This document shows, one piece after another, positions 41,858 through 54,494 of a stretch of DNA of 64,000 bases (positions are counted from its first letter, which is position 1; each line of letters opens with the position of its first letter). Below the pieces are notes generated by a model. That model searched no databases. It saw nothing but the letters and a program-made list of their open reading frames with translations, and was not told where the DNA came from. The position numbers and the translations under genes were made by a program. Source of the DNA: Plasmodium malariae (lineage: Eukaryota > Apicomplexa > Aconoidasida > Haemosporida > Plasmodiidae); contig NC_041781.1 of NCBI RefSeq assembly GCF_900090045.1, positions 124,001-188,000 of the forward strand. Direction: 5' to 3'.

Positions 41858-43946
41858 AATGTAGATTTTTAGTATTGTATTATATCTGATTAATAACAAA
41901 TTATTAATAATAAATATTTTTTCAGTGAAAAGGAGTGCTATATTTTTTTTTCATAAGGAATTAATAATATGCATATAATAAGTATAATATATTTTACAAC
42001 ATGGAAAATGTAAGAGAACTCTAAAATTTTATTATCATATTTTGACCTTAATATTATTTATAAAAAATAACATTAATTTAATAACATAATTTAAATGTAT
42101 TAATAATCATTTAAAATACGAATTTCTTTATTTAGTGTAGTAAATTAACTAAGTAATTATTATATTAATCCTATTCAAAAATAAAATTAAAAAATAAAAT
42201 TATGATTTCTTAATACATGAAAACATTCATTTTGTATAAAATACATAATGTACAAAATGTAGATATTACAATTTTTTGCATATTAAGAGAATTAATGCTA
42301 ATTCTAATTTCAACTCCTTATTAATAATTATTTTTTTATAAACATTATATTTTGGAACAAATAATTATTATTTTTAAAAAATATTAATTATTACAACAAT
42401 ATAATAATAGTAATGATGAACTATAATGGAAACATTTTTACAAATTTTGAATAATTTTAATTTTAAAACACGTTTTTCTTATGATTTATTTTATATTTAA
42501 AAAATCATAATTATATGATACTAATGTACTAAAAAATATCAATTTTAAAATAAAATATAAAAAACAAAGTTCTTATATATGTATTGTAAATTTTTAAAAT
42601 TATAATCTATAATTAAATTTAAATTATTCCATTATTTCTAAGTTAAAATTTTTAAAATTTGTTTACATTATGCATATATTCTTTTTAAATAAAATCTATA
42701 CTTTTAGAAGAAATATTAATAAAATTTAAAAAAGAATAGAAAAAAGGAGATTAAAATTAAAATTGGTGTAAAAATAGTAAATACATCATAATCAAGTTAT
42801 AGATATTTAGAGTGAAATATATTTACCATACGCATATTAAATACGTAGTATTAAGTGTACATAATAAATACAGATAATAACAAAAATTTTTGTAAAATGT
42901 ATGATTTCGTAATTTTACTGCATATAATATATGAACCAATAAATTATTTTTGGTTTATTTATTTAAAAATACATTGTATTAAAAACATCATTTAGAGGTA
43001 CAAATAAATGAACATAAAATTATATTTTGATTAAAATATCGCTAACAGCAAAATTGCAATTTGTCAAAATATTTTTTCCTGCATACTATAATAGAAAAAA
43101 ATGATAAATTAAAAAATATTATGCATTTAGTGAATTATTCAGATCTTCCAATATAAAATCTAGTTTTTGATCATAAAATATTATTCTTCTAAATAAAAAG
43201 TTAAGAAATCAAAAAAGAAAATGTTGTACATAAGTCAAAATTATTGTAATTATATTAATATAAATCAATTTTGTAATTCCATTTATAGATCACCAATAAC
43301 TTAAACATACATTAAAAGCTTTTATTCAGTATATACTTATTCTTATGTATTTAAAATAATAATATTTATTATAAATGTTAACTTAACTTTTATTATTAAA
43401 AAAACCTTAAATTACACTCTTTTTGTTTTATACTATACGAAAAAGGCACGTATAAATATTTTAAAACAAATCATACAATTTTTTTAATTCTATCAAGAAA
43501 TAATCATTTTTTACTAAAAATAAATAAAAGATACAAAAACAGAATAAGGGAATCATCTAATGTCAAAACATGAATTTTCCCAATAATTTAACAAAATGGA
43601 AATTGCACCTATTTTTATGAACTTTATATAACGACATATACTCTACAAAAAAAAATATAATTAAGAGAAGACAAACTATATGTTAATGGATTTAATTAAA
43701 GACAAAAACAACATTAAAATACTAATTTATATTATAATTTAATCAAATTCAATAAATAAAAGGAATGTATATTTTTATGTTTTAAATCAAAATAGAGATG
43801 TTTGTATATGTGCTATCGTAAAAATTATGTAATTCCATTTACTCTTCTTATAAATATAATATTTTTAAGAATACTACATAACTCCCTTTTAGAACTTAAA
43901 AATTTTTCTTACGAAATAACTTAACTCATTAGTATAATTATTAAGA
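41858..43946. other. A+T-rich intergenic, no gene seen
   Basis: 5' flank of the previous locus with the conserved element at 42629, and the 3' flank of the next. No recognisable coding sequence. Confidence 0.5.
42629..42655 (-). promoter_or_regulatory. conserved upstream element (candidate)
   Basis: ccattatttctaagttaaaa, one mismatch from the copy at 19574; 772 bases upstream of the start codon at 41857. Confidence 0.35.
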
Positions 43947-44829
43947 TTACATTCTTTTTATCTTTTCATATTTTACAATTTTCATAATAGTATATATAAT
44001 ACCTATGATAAATAAACTTAATGCAAATTCAAAAACTACTGAACCAACTACTAAAAGAATTTTAGTTTCTTTAGATACATGAGCTACACCAATTGAGGTA
44101 AAACTTCGAATTTGTAGTACATCTGATCCACCGGTCTTCTTTGTCTTTGCTAGTGCATTAAGCGCTTTATATTTAAGTCCAAATCCATTACTTAACAATG
44201 AAAACACTAATAATATCAATAAAACTAAAAAGATTGGAATAACAACTGAAGGTTTCTTTCTACGTATATTTTTATTTGCTGTTTTTTTTATTAATTTTTA
44301 TATTTTTCCTATTTTTATCTAATGAATCTAATATATTATAGATTTTTTTTCCAAAAAATGTATCCATTCTACTGAATAAAAATGGCTTCGTTTTCTTGTC
44401 TAATTTATCGAATGCATCTACACTTAATACACCCATTTTTTAGATCTTCTATTTTTGATATATTGTCTTCGTCATTTTTAGATATATCTTCATTTAGCAA
44501 TTTAGAATTCCACCTGTTACCAGTTATAACATAATTTACATTTAATATAATGAATTTTCTTCTAGTAGATGATATGCCGTTAAATATAAGTTGTCATCTA
44601 TCTTATTCTTCTTACACATTGATTTACTACAGTAATTCTAAAATAAAAAACAAAAAAACGAAAGCATTTTTTGCGTCCAAATATATATATTTCTATTTTA
44701 AGCAAATAGTTTTGGAAATAAAACATGAGAAAAAATAAAATAAAATAAAATAAAATAATTATTAATGTTAAAATAATTTCTTTAAGTTACAAAGTTGCAA
44801 AAATTGACATAAATATATTTTTATTCCAT
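43947..44829 (-). pseudogene. Plasmodium exported protein, FFEKK class, multiply broken
   Basis: Exon 2 starts at 44637 (NYCSKSMCKKNK). The PEXEL position reads HLLEE: L and E are retained but Arg has become His. A TAA at 44544-44542 and a frameshift follow, then LNVNYVITGNRWNSKLLNED, which closely matches LNVNSTEYKSDNRGNTKLLN in the 49 kb copy. After a further frameshift come SRMDTFFGKKIYNILDSLDK and, after another slip in an A8 run near 44290, IRRKKPSVVIPIFLVLLILL and an open C-terminal part (44219-43947) with a second hydrophobic segment and MKIVKYEKIKRM. A leader exon remnant near 44829 begins ATG GAA TAA and lacks a donor. At least three frameshifts make this clearly dead. Confidence 0.7.
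44731..44757. repeat. (AAAAT)n pentanucleotide repeat
   Basis: About five tandem AAAAT units, in the region corresponding to the leader-exon donor or intron of the pseudogene at 43947-44829. Expansion may have destroyed the donor site. Confidence 0.8.
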
Positions 44830-47800
44830 TTTATTATATTTGCATATGTTAACACTTACAATGATTCACGTTTAGTATTATTTTCTGACCATAATCATTT
44901 TACCAAGAAATATATTTATGTATTAACAAATATTCTTTTACATATAAATTTGCTAATATATAAAAATTAACAATGTAAGCAGTTTATAATTTATATAATT
45001 AAATAAATTATAATTACTTATAAGTTCCATTTAATAGAAAGAAGTTAATACTTTAATTTGTTTTACATTTTCAAGTCTTAATAAGAGTATTTATTTATTT
45101 TAAAATTTTTCCATTTTTCCTTTTTGTAACAGAATTGAACTTTCTTTTATTTTTTTAATTTTATAAAGAATAAAGATTCAAAACATTTTATGCTATCAAT
45201 TTATATTATCAAGGACAATGAAGTAATTCTAATAAAATTAAATTAAGTCAATAATAATACAACTGTCATAATAATAAAAAATTTAAGGTATATATATTAT
45301 TATTTATTGGACAAGAACAGTAATACCCATAATAATTCTTTATATGCAGATTGTAATTAAAATAAAAATACACTAATAAATCTTTTGTATTTCTTAGAAT
45401 TAACCTGAGCATCGAATCCGCGTCTATGAATTATATGTTAAAAAAAAATATATTTTTTTTATAACAATGAACTTTATCAAACTAAAGTATTATTATGAAC
45501 CATATAAGCTATATGTAATTTTATATATCATTAAAAACTAGAATAATATTATTTAATATATTTATATATAAATTACATAATAACAAAATATATATTAAAA
45601 TATATACATATTATTATATAATTCTCTAGAATATGTAGTTATTATAAATATCGCTGATTATAAATTGGAATTTTCCATACATATTCACATATTTAAAGTT
45701 TTTTTATTATGTAAAATGGACAAAAATGTTTACATATATTATGTATTAATGTATTTCCATATATATTTTATTTATATAATATTTTAATTATGGAAAAATT
45801 AAATAAAAAACATATAGTATTTTTATATATATAATTTCGTATAATTCATATATATATCATTTTTCTAAAATATAATTAACAATACAATTAGAAACAACAA
45901 TAATATAATAATCAGTTTTATCACTTTTTTTGCTTCTAATTATTTAAAATTCCCAAACTTGCAAGAAATTATAAATAATCCTCGATTCTTACAGATTTTT
46001 TTTATTATGTATTTATAATTTTACATAAATAAAATGATAAAAAGCAAAAAGTATGTTTATATATTTAAAATTTATAAATTATTTAAAAATAAATTCATAA
46101 TATTTATCCTTGCTTGTGTCTACTTAAAAAAAATAAAACTTAACTAATAAAATTAGAATAATTTAATTTTCTTCTTTTAATTTATAACAGGTTTCTATAA
46201 AACTATTAATTTTTCAGAAAAAGTCGTTTAATAATATATTATTTATAAAATATATTATTATGTATTTTACAAATATTTCATATAGGTATTGATTTCGTAT
46301 TTATTTCGATTAAAATATTCTATAGTAGTACATATATTATGAATTTTCTTGATAAGATATGCCATATATAACATAACCATCCCTTCATATACTAATTTAT
46401 ATTAATGTCTAATGTTATACTCTATATATACAATGTGACCAATATGAATAATTTAAAAAATGGAAATTTATTATTCTAATTGCATATGCTTTTGTTAATA
46501 AGGTGCAGTTTTCCTTCTATAAACGTTAATGTACTTATTAGATATATTCGACCATGAATATATAATAATCCACTACTCCATAATTTTATTTAAGTATCTT
46601 CTCCAATAAATATTTTTTTAATAATATTCTCCAAGTTTTATATTAAAATAAAAACTTTAATAAATTATTAAATTTCTCAAATGCATGATAATGTCTATAT
46701 ATCTATTTATTATATGTGTTTTTGTCACATTTATATTAATGTACCCACTCGTATGTTTTGTTTTTCTTTTATTTTTTTTTCATTGTTTATTTTATTTAAA
46801 TATATTCTTTTTTTCTTTTTTGTTTATTTTTTCAAGCATTATGTTTATTTGAAAAAAATAAAAAATAATAATATACTAGATTGAAAAGATATTTAAATTA
46901 TTACATAATTTTTATGGTTTATTTTAATAAACCAGGGACAATAAAAAATAAATGCATTGTGTACATTAATTATAATAATTTATACATTAATATAATAAAA
47001 ATAAAAAAACATTAACTTTTGACAATAGAGAACAATTTATATATAATAATTACAATCATAAAAAATATTATATTATATTATTTAAATTATTATTAATATA
47101 AAAAATGCATTTTAAAGAACCAGATAAATCATATCTTCAAAAGTTCCATATCGAGTTCACAAAATACATAAAAAATAAAATGATTTTCTATAGATACTTT
47201 CAGTCACACAAATTTCATCTGAGTTGTGATAAAGATTACTAGTTAAAGATTTCACAAAAAAATTCTAATTTTTCCTTAAATTTTCCTTTTTTAATATATT
47301 TATGTCTACTTTTACTTAGATAAGTTACAAAAATAATAGATACACTATTAAAAATAGAAACTAAATTTTTATCAACTTTAAATACATTTAATGTTGGATT
47401 TTTATTTTGTTCTAAAATATATTTTACAAACTAACATAAAAAATTAATGTTTATATATAATTAAAAATTATATATTTTTGTTTTACATATACATTTAATT
47501 TTATAAAATTCAATATGTAAGCAAACACATGATATCAAGTAAAATTCACAAAAAACGAAACGTTACAATAAGATTTCTTTTAACTCATTTATTTTGTCCC
47601 ATTGTAAACGAATATATAGCGGAACTGTTACAATCCATGTTATTTCTTCTAAAAAAGGTGCTATATATAATATAAATGTTTCGTTACAAACAATTATTTT
47701 TATTTATATTATTTTGAAATATAAAATTATATATATATAATAATATATTTATTTCATATATATACATATGTATTATATAAATAAAATTACGTATTATAAT

Positions 47801-48696
47801 TAAGTATCGTAATATGTAATATTAAATATTAGGTAAAAATGAAGTAGAATACATACATATAGTATTACTTTATAAACTATATTTAGGTAATTCTTATAAA
47901 ATTAATTAATTGGTACATATAAAGTAATTAATATATTAAATGTACATAGTGTAATATCATCTAAAAAAATTTATAAAAGTCTAAATTAATAATCATCGAT
48001 AAATAATTGATTCTCTTAGTGAATATTACATTATTATTTATAATTTCACTTATAAGACAAACGAAATTTTAAATAAATATTAAAAACATATTTGCACTAA
48101 ATGAGTAATACAGTTCACACTTCATAGTACCCTTAATAATAAATAAAAATTAAATTTTTTTTTTTTTTAAAAATAATAACTATTATTTCATTTTATTATA
48201 TATAAAAAAAGATACTCACAATTAACATAAAGCAGATCATATAAATTTTTAACTAGTTCACGGAATATCCATTTCGGTCTCAAAACATTAAAAGATATGA
48301 AAACAGTATAAGGAAAATTTATTCCAGTAAACATTATGAATTTTCAAATTAATTTAACGAATTAATGCTAACATACCATTTTTATATGAATTTTATGTAA
48401 TACATATATATTTTACGTACAAATATATTTTAAAAGGTATATACATATTATTCCAATATATCGAATGATATTCAAACAATTTTTATTTATACAAATATAA
48501 ATGATATAACAATGAAGTTCATTAAGAATTTATAATGCCCATATTTATATTTTATATAAAGATATTTATGTATATATAAGGTGATAATATATGAATTAAG
48601 TAATCATATATATTTTTCATATGTATATAATATTTTAAAGATATTATATATAATTTAATATTATATATATAAAGTTATTCTTAAAAAAGTAATTAA
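44830..48696. other. A+T-rich intergenic; duplicated block
   Basis: No gene seen. From about 45900 on it parallels 33900-36470 (see that entry). A short GC-richer patch at 45405-45425 (gagcatcgaatccgcgtcta) has no recognisable context. An open plus-strand stretch at 46681-46884 is Phe-rich noise. Confidence 0.45.
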
Positions 48697-49634
48697 CTAA
48701 TTAGCATAAAATTTTGAATAATTTCCCTTTATTATTTTATATTTTGCTATTTTCATTAAAAAATAAAAAATAACTAATACATTTATGAGAGCCACAATAA
48801 ATAAATATAATGAACATATTGTTATCGATGACACATACATTAATCATAAAGATGCATTCTTTAATTTTGGTAAAGTACGTACATTTTCAATTCGTAATAC
48901 TGAGAAAAGACCTTGGAAAGAATGTGCACGTAAGCTCCACAATTCTACACCCCAGTTAGATACAACAAATAATATGAAAACTGCTAATGTTACTATAAAT
49001 AAAACTATAATTAGTGGAGTAAAAGTTACAACTACTTTCAGCATATTCTGAGTACATTTCTTTTACTACTTTTCATGTTATTTGTAATTTTATTTATGGA
49101 ATCTAATTTATTGCATATTAGTTTTTCAAAAAAATTATCTATTCTTTTAAGTAAAGGGAACTTTTTCATCTTAAGTTGTTTATTCCCTTTTTTCATATTT
49201 AATAAAATGTATTCTAGTTTTCCTATTTCAGATAGCTTTTCTTTGTCATATTTACATATATCTTCCCGTTCATTCAGCAATTTTGTATTTCCCCTGTTAT
49301 CTGATTTATATTCAGTAGAATTAACATTCAATATATCTTCTGCTAGTGATCAATGAGATCTTAAAGATATAGAGCCATGCATATAATAATTTTTACAAAA
49401 AGATTTACTAGAGTTAACCTAATAAAAAAATGTAAAAAAATTTTATATAAAATGAAAAATATTTAAATACTAAGAAAATATATTATTTAAAAATAAAACA
49501 TTAAAAAAAAAAAGATATGAAAAAAAACTAAAATATTATAATAATACCACTTTATTTTTATAGATATATATAAAAATTAAAAAAGTAGATACAGATATTT
49601 TAATGTTAACGACATATATAAAATTCTTTTTCAT
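48697..49634 (-). pseudogene. Plasmodium exported protein, FFEKK class, stop inside PEXEL
   Basis: Exon 1 (49634-49548, exactly 29 codons, GTATTA donor) is an intact leader: MKKNFIYVVNIKISVSTFLI followed by FIYIYKNKV. Exon 2 starts at 49418 with VNSSKSFCKN. At residues 23-27 it reads TGA-S-L-A-E (TGA at 49352-49350), that is, an RSLAE PEXEL whose Arg codon is now a stop. It then reads NSTEYKSDNRGNTKLLNERE, KRIDNFFEKLICNKLDSINK and NNMKSSKRN. A frameshift near 49040 leads into VVVTFTPLIIVLFIVTLAVF, a TGA at 48846-48844, and a second hydrophobic segment (ITICSLYLFIVALINVLVIF) with MKIAKYKIIKGNYSK, ending at TAG 48697. It is the least damaged of the three FFEKK-class copies: two stops and one frameshift. 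Confidence 0.8.
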
Positions 49635-52613
49635 TTCATAAATCCTTAATTGTATTGTATATTAGTTAATAAAAATATTAACTATTTTTTATAATATGAA
49701 ATATGTATATGAAATTCTTTTTATAATTAGTAGTGTTCTATTTATTTATATTAAATATAATAAAATGATTTTTTTTAGATATAGAACATATAAATTTTTA
49801 CAAGTTCAAATTAAGCATAAAATTTACTTAGTATATTACTATATAGGTTTATTATATAAAAAAAAATAAAAATAAAACTAAAATGTTAATGTTTAAAACA
49901 TTTGAAATTATTATTTAATAAAGAAGATATGTCACTTTTTCTTTTTTATTAATATTATTCAAAATAAAGAAAAAGGAAAAACTTATACGAATAACAATAT
50001 TACATAGGATTAAATCAATTCAAAACCTATTTTATAAACAATAAAATTAGTTCATTTATCTAAAACAAAACTTAAAAATTAAAAAATTCATTAATATATA
50101 AGTAGAAGCTAGATATGGACTTTTAATTTGTTCTAAATAATAATTATAATTTTTTTGACATTTTTTTCATAGTTTCTCTTTATGGTAATATTAATTATTA
50201 TCAAAGTAAAAACAAATTATAAAGGATATATAGCTATATCAAAAAAAAATTATTATATAAAATATGCATTAGTATCTATCTATTAAAAAAAAACACCTTT
50301 TATAAACTGTTATAAATTTATAAAATTCATGGTTAGCAAAAATCTAAGGATATGTCTATTTTTAAATATTTTCTAAAATAAGCATTGCATTTATGTGCAA
50401 TATTATAACTTTTATATAAATTCAAACAGTATTTATTGTTATTTAATAAAAAGTTTTAAAGCTCATAATTTCCAAACTTTTTGTTTCTTTTAAAAAAGTA
50501 AAAATACATAAGTTTAAGAAATATTAATATAATTCAAAAAACAAAGGCAAAAACAAATTAAGTACAAAAACGTTGCATGGAACCTTAAATTTAATGAAAT
50601 ATTAATAGCTATATAATTTTACATATAAATGTATAAAGCTGAACATATATTTAAAATAAAAAAAAATGGTAATAAAAATTCAGTAATATGGAAGATTTAC
50701 TAATTTTTCTGATTAAACAATTTAGAAAATATTCATAATGTACTATTTTATACAAACACAAACTAATAAAGGCGTATATTTAAGATTAAATATAAATAGT
50801 AATTATTATCATATAATACAAAAAATTCATATAACAAGAAATTTATTTCATATCCTATTGGTTTTACTCTTTATTAATTTATAATACAAGGGACAATATT
50901 TATAGTACTAAACAAATACTATTACTAAAAAAAAAAAAAAAAAGAAATAACAGGAAATCGTCATACGTCTGATTCAATATGTTCATAATTCAGAAAAATT
51001 AATCAATTTATAAAAAAAGACAAAAAATATATAATTATTATTTTCAATATATTTCTATTGAATTACATAATGAAATAATGGAAAATGATATAATTACATT
51101 TTCATTTCACTGAATTTTTTATACAAAAGTTAACATTATAGAAAACATTTGTTCATTATTTTTTGAACGCTTTTAATATATAATGCATATATATTTTAAA
51201 GAGTTATACAAACCTTTTTACATGAAAAAAATTTTAAAACATAACATGTGCAAAAGAAAGTAGAATACAACTTTTATTATGAAATAAACTATAAAAGTGT
51301 AAGTTATATATTTTTCAATGAAGATAATATGTTATTTCCTTCAAATTCTCAATTGTTCTATGGGATATTTATTTTTCGCAGCTTTTTATTTCTCTTTTTT
51401 CTTTTTATTTCATATATATTTTAAAAAAATATATATAATTAAGTGTTCTTTTTAATAATAAAAATGTATTTATATAATATTTTACAATGGAACTTTAATT
51501 AAATTTCTGTTTACAATGGTAACAACGAACAGTAGTAATATATAAATATATAGAATACTTAATTTAAGTTTCACACATAATACTTATTACTTGTTGCTTT
51601 TTTTTTTTTTTTTTTAGATACAACTAATTATATTAACATTTTTAATAAAGCAGTTTTTTTAGTACATTTTGCTATTTATATTTATAATATATTAATATAA
51701 TATTTAATATATATTATGTTAATCCTTTTTTGTACATCTTTAATATTCAACTTTAATTAAGGATATATTTAATAAAATTCTTGTTTCTTATAGAGTTCAG
51801 CACGTTCGTTAACTTTATCTTTTATATATAAAAACAATGTTCACCATATAGAATATTATTTTACTTAAAAGAATAATACAAAATAAGTATATATAAATAT
51901 TGTTAGACATTCAAAGCATTTGTACATGGATGAAAATATAATCTTTAATTTTATCTTTCTATTTATCCTTTTTTATAAGTATGAATAAATCTAAGAATTA
52001 TCATTTTAAGAGTTATGTCAAGCTTACATATTGAGATTTTTATAAGTGTACTATTTTATTTTCTAATATACTTGTTCTAAATTTATTCATTATATCTATT
52101 AATTCAAATTTATATTTATATTTATATTAAATATAAATTCAATGCGTTTCTTATATTTGAAGCTTTAACATACTATTGAATGAACTTATTCGACTATATC
52201 ATGAGTAAAATTAAAATAAATAAAAATACTTTACAAATATAATACTACAACTCATGATATAATAGAGCCTTAAATTATTACTAAATAACAAAATAAAACA
52301 TATTTTTTTACATATGAGAAATAATAACAGTGTCAGCTAAAACTACAATAATTTAAAAAAAAAAATTATTATAAATAAATTCATCTAATAATACTGTTAA
52401 AAAATATAAAAAAAATAAATAAAAACAAGTATTAAAAGTTAAAAAGGAAAATGACTATAATTTAATTATGTAGCATTATTTCTTCTTGTCTTAATTATGG
52501 CTATTTAATAGAAATATACATTTATCGCAATTTTGCATGCTTTTTAATTTCTTTAATCTAAATCATTTGATAATCTGTATAACACTAATTAAATGAAGCT
52601 CCATATACTAGAT
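49635..52613. other. A+T-rich intergenic, no gene seen
   Basis: 5' flank of the previous locus (the part near 50100 resembles 37737) and the 3' flank of the PIR locus. A (TTTATA)n-like stretch with dyad symmetry lies near 52108-52142. No recognisable gene. Confidence 0.45.
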
Positions 52614-54494
52614 TTACCCTGCAAATCGCCTCCTGTCAGAATGAATATAGGTATATTTAATGAATCTCCTAGATAATCCTTTCGTATTTAATTTACAGTA
52701 ATTAATTCAATCTCTTTTTTTCCTTTTTCTAATTTTACCCACATATGATCCAAAAGGAGTAAACTAATTTACAAAAGAAAAACGTAAAACATTTATAATT
52801 TGATTATTTTTTATTTATCACACTTTTAGAAAAATATTTTATAAATGATAACATATAATTTATTCATTTTACATAATGCAATTTGTTATTTACTTTGTAA
52901 TAAAGGAAAAACACAAAAATTAATCCCATTACTAAAACAACTACGATAGACATACGAAAAAATGTGTTGTTTAATGTATTATATTCTTCATCTTTTCTAG
53001 AAAATATCTGTCCATATGTATTACAAATATCTGTATTCGTAGCTTTATTAGGATATACAACTTGGGAATTTCTTGAATCTTTAAATATTGGTGACATCGA
53101 TTTCAATGATTTCCATTCTATTTTCGTGTTAACTGCTCTTGCTAAATATTGGAGATCCCATTTTTTTCCTGCTGTAAATTTGTAACCTGTATAAACTTTT
53201 TCTTTTATAAAAAAACCATCGTCTATCAATTCTTCTAAATATACACATTTTCCGTTCTTATCATTCTCTCGTGTGTTACGTAGACAATACATTGCTCCGC
53301 TTCCAAAATTCCATCTAAATTCATTATATTTGATTTCGTCAAATGATATTTTATTTTTTTCTCCTTGATTATTATCACCCACTTCTTTCCTATTTTTTTC
53401 AGATAGAACTTCTACTAAATACGTACTGGATATTGCTACTTGAACATCTGAAGAAACATTTCCATGGATATCTTGTAGTGCAGCACTTCCAGCTGCAGTC
53501 ATACTAAAACTTTGTTTGACATTTTCTCCGAATAAATTACATGACATACCATCATTATTTGGTGAAGATGCCCCATTACTCACAGTAGAACATGCAGTTA
53601 AATAAATTGACTTCAAGAATTCTTCATTTATTGGCGTAAAATCAGGATTATCTTCAGTCGTTTTATATATAATACTTTTTAGTCCATTACTACCTTGCTT
53701 ATTTTCAAAATCAAATTTAGATAATAGTTTACCTAGATTAAACACATTAATACAGTTCAAAAAATAATTAGGAAACTTTGATATATTTCTCTCACAATAT
53801 TCCCTCCTTTTTCCATTATAGAAACTTTTAATGGCATTAATGTATTTCTTATATTTATCAATCACAACAGAAATACAAAAATGTTTACTTTTAATACTCT
53901 CATAATATGCAAAATATTCATACAAATATCTCTCACTTTTTCTATTATACAATTCCTTTAAAATTTCGTCATCAAAATTATAACTGCAATTTAATATCCT
54001 ATAATCCTCGATAACAGAATTTTGGGTATTAAGAATTTTAGTAACAACATCTGTTACATCAGTATTTGATGAATTGTTTTCCATGAATTTGCTTATTTTT
54101 TCATATACACAGTATATATAATATAAACAACGGTAATTGTAGTTCCATAATTTATTTTATTCAGGTATTTTTTTTAAATTTCTTGCAACCTTTTCGCAAT
54201 TAATATAATTATCTTTATATTGCGTTCTTACCGAATCAAATATATTATAACTGAAATTATTATTTAATTTATTGATCTCAGATTTTAATTTTATATATAT
54301 CTCATTTGAAGGTAAATTTTGTAATATTTCACCCTGAAAATTAAATTTAGAAAAATTAATTATACAAATATCTTTATTTATTATAAAGAATGAATATATT
54401 CACATTCTTCTACGCTAAAAGTAGAATATAAATTAAGTAGCGAAAATTATTATTTCTATGAAAAATGAAGTTATACATAAGTTGTTTTTTCCAT
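52614..54494 (-). pseudogene. PIR protein, nearly intact, one early nonsense codon
   Basis: Three-exon PIR gene, a variant antigen probably on the infected-cell surface. Exon 1 (54494-54477) encodes MEKTTY and ends at GTATAA. Exon 2 (54333-52894) begins GEILQNLPSNEIYIKL and is open for 480 codons apart from TAA at 54159-54157 (overall codon 65, after ARNLKKIPE). The conserved body follows: NKLWNYNYRCLYYIYCVYEK, CISVVIDKYKKYINAIKSF, REYCERNISKFPNYFLNCIN, a long Ser/Asn/Gly-rich middle, and the membrane span MSIVVVLVMGLIFVFFLYYK at a GTAAAT donor. Exon 3 begins at 52763 with FTPFGSYVGKIRKRKKRD, then TGA (52709-52707). Beyond it a typical tail continues (RRFIKYTYIHSDRRRF) to TAA at 52614, so the last exon probably also carries a nonsense change. 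A start at the later ATG (54084) would lose the N-terminal domain. Confidence 0.85.

Noticed and set aside
45400..45430. GC-richer patch resembling part of a tRNA T-arm
   Set aside because: The neighbouring bases do not form an acceptor stem, anticodon arm or D arm.
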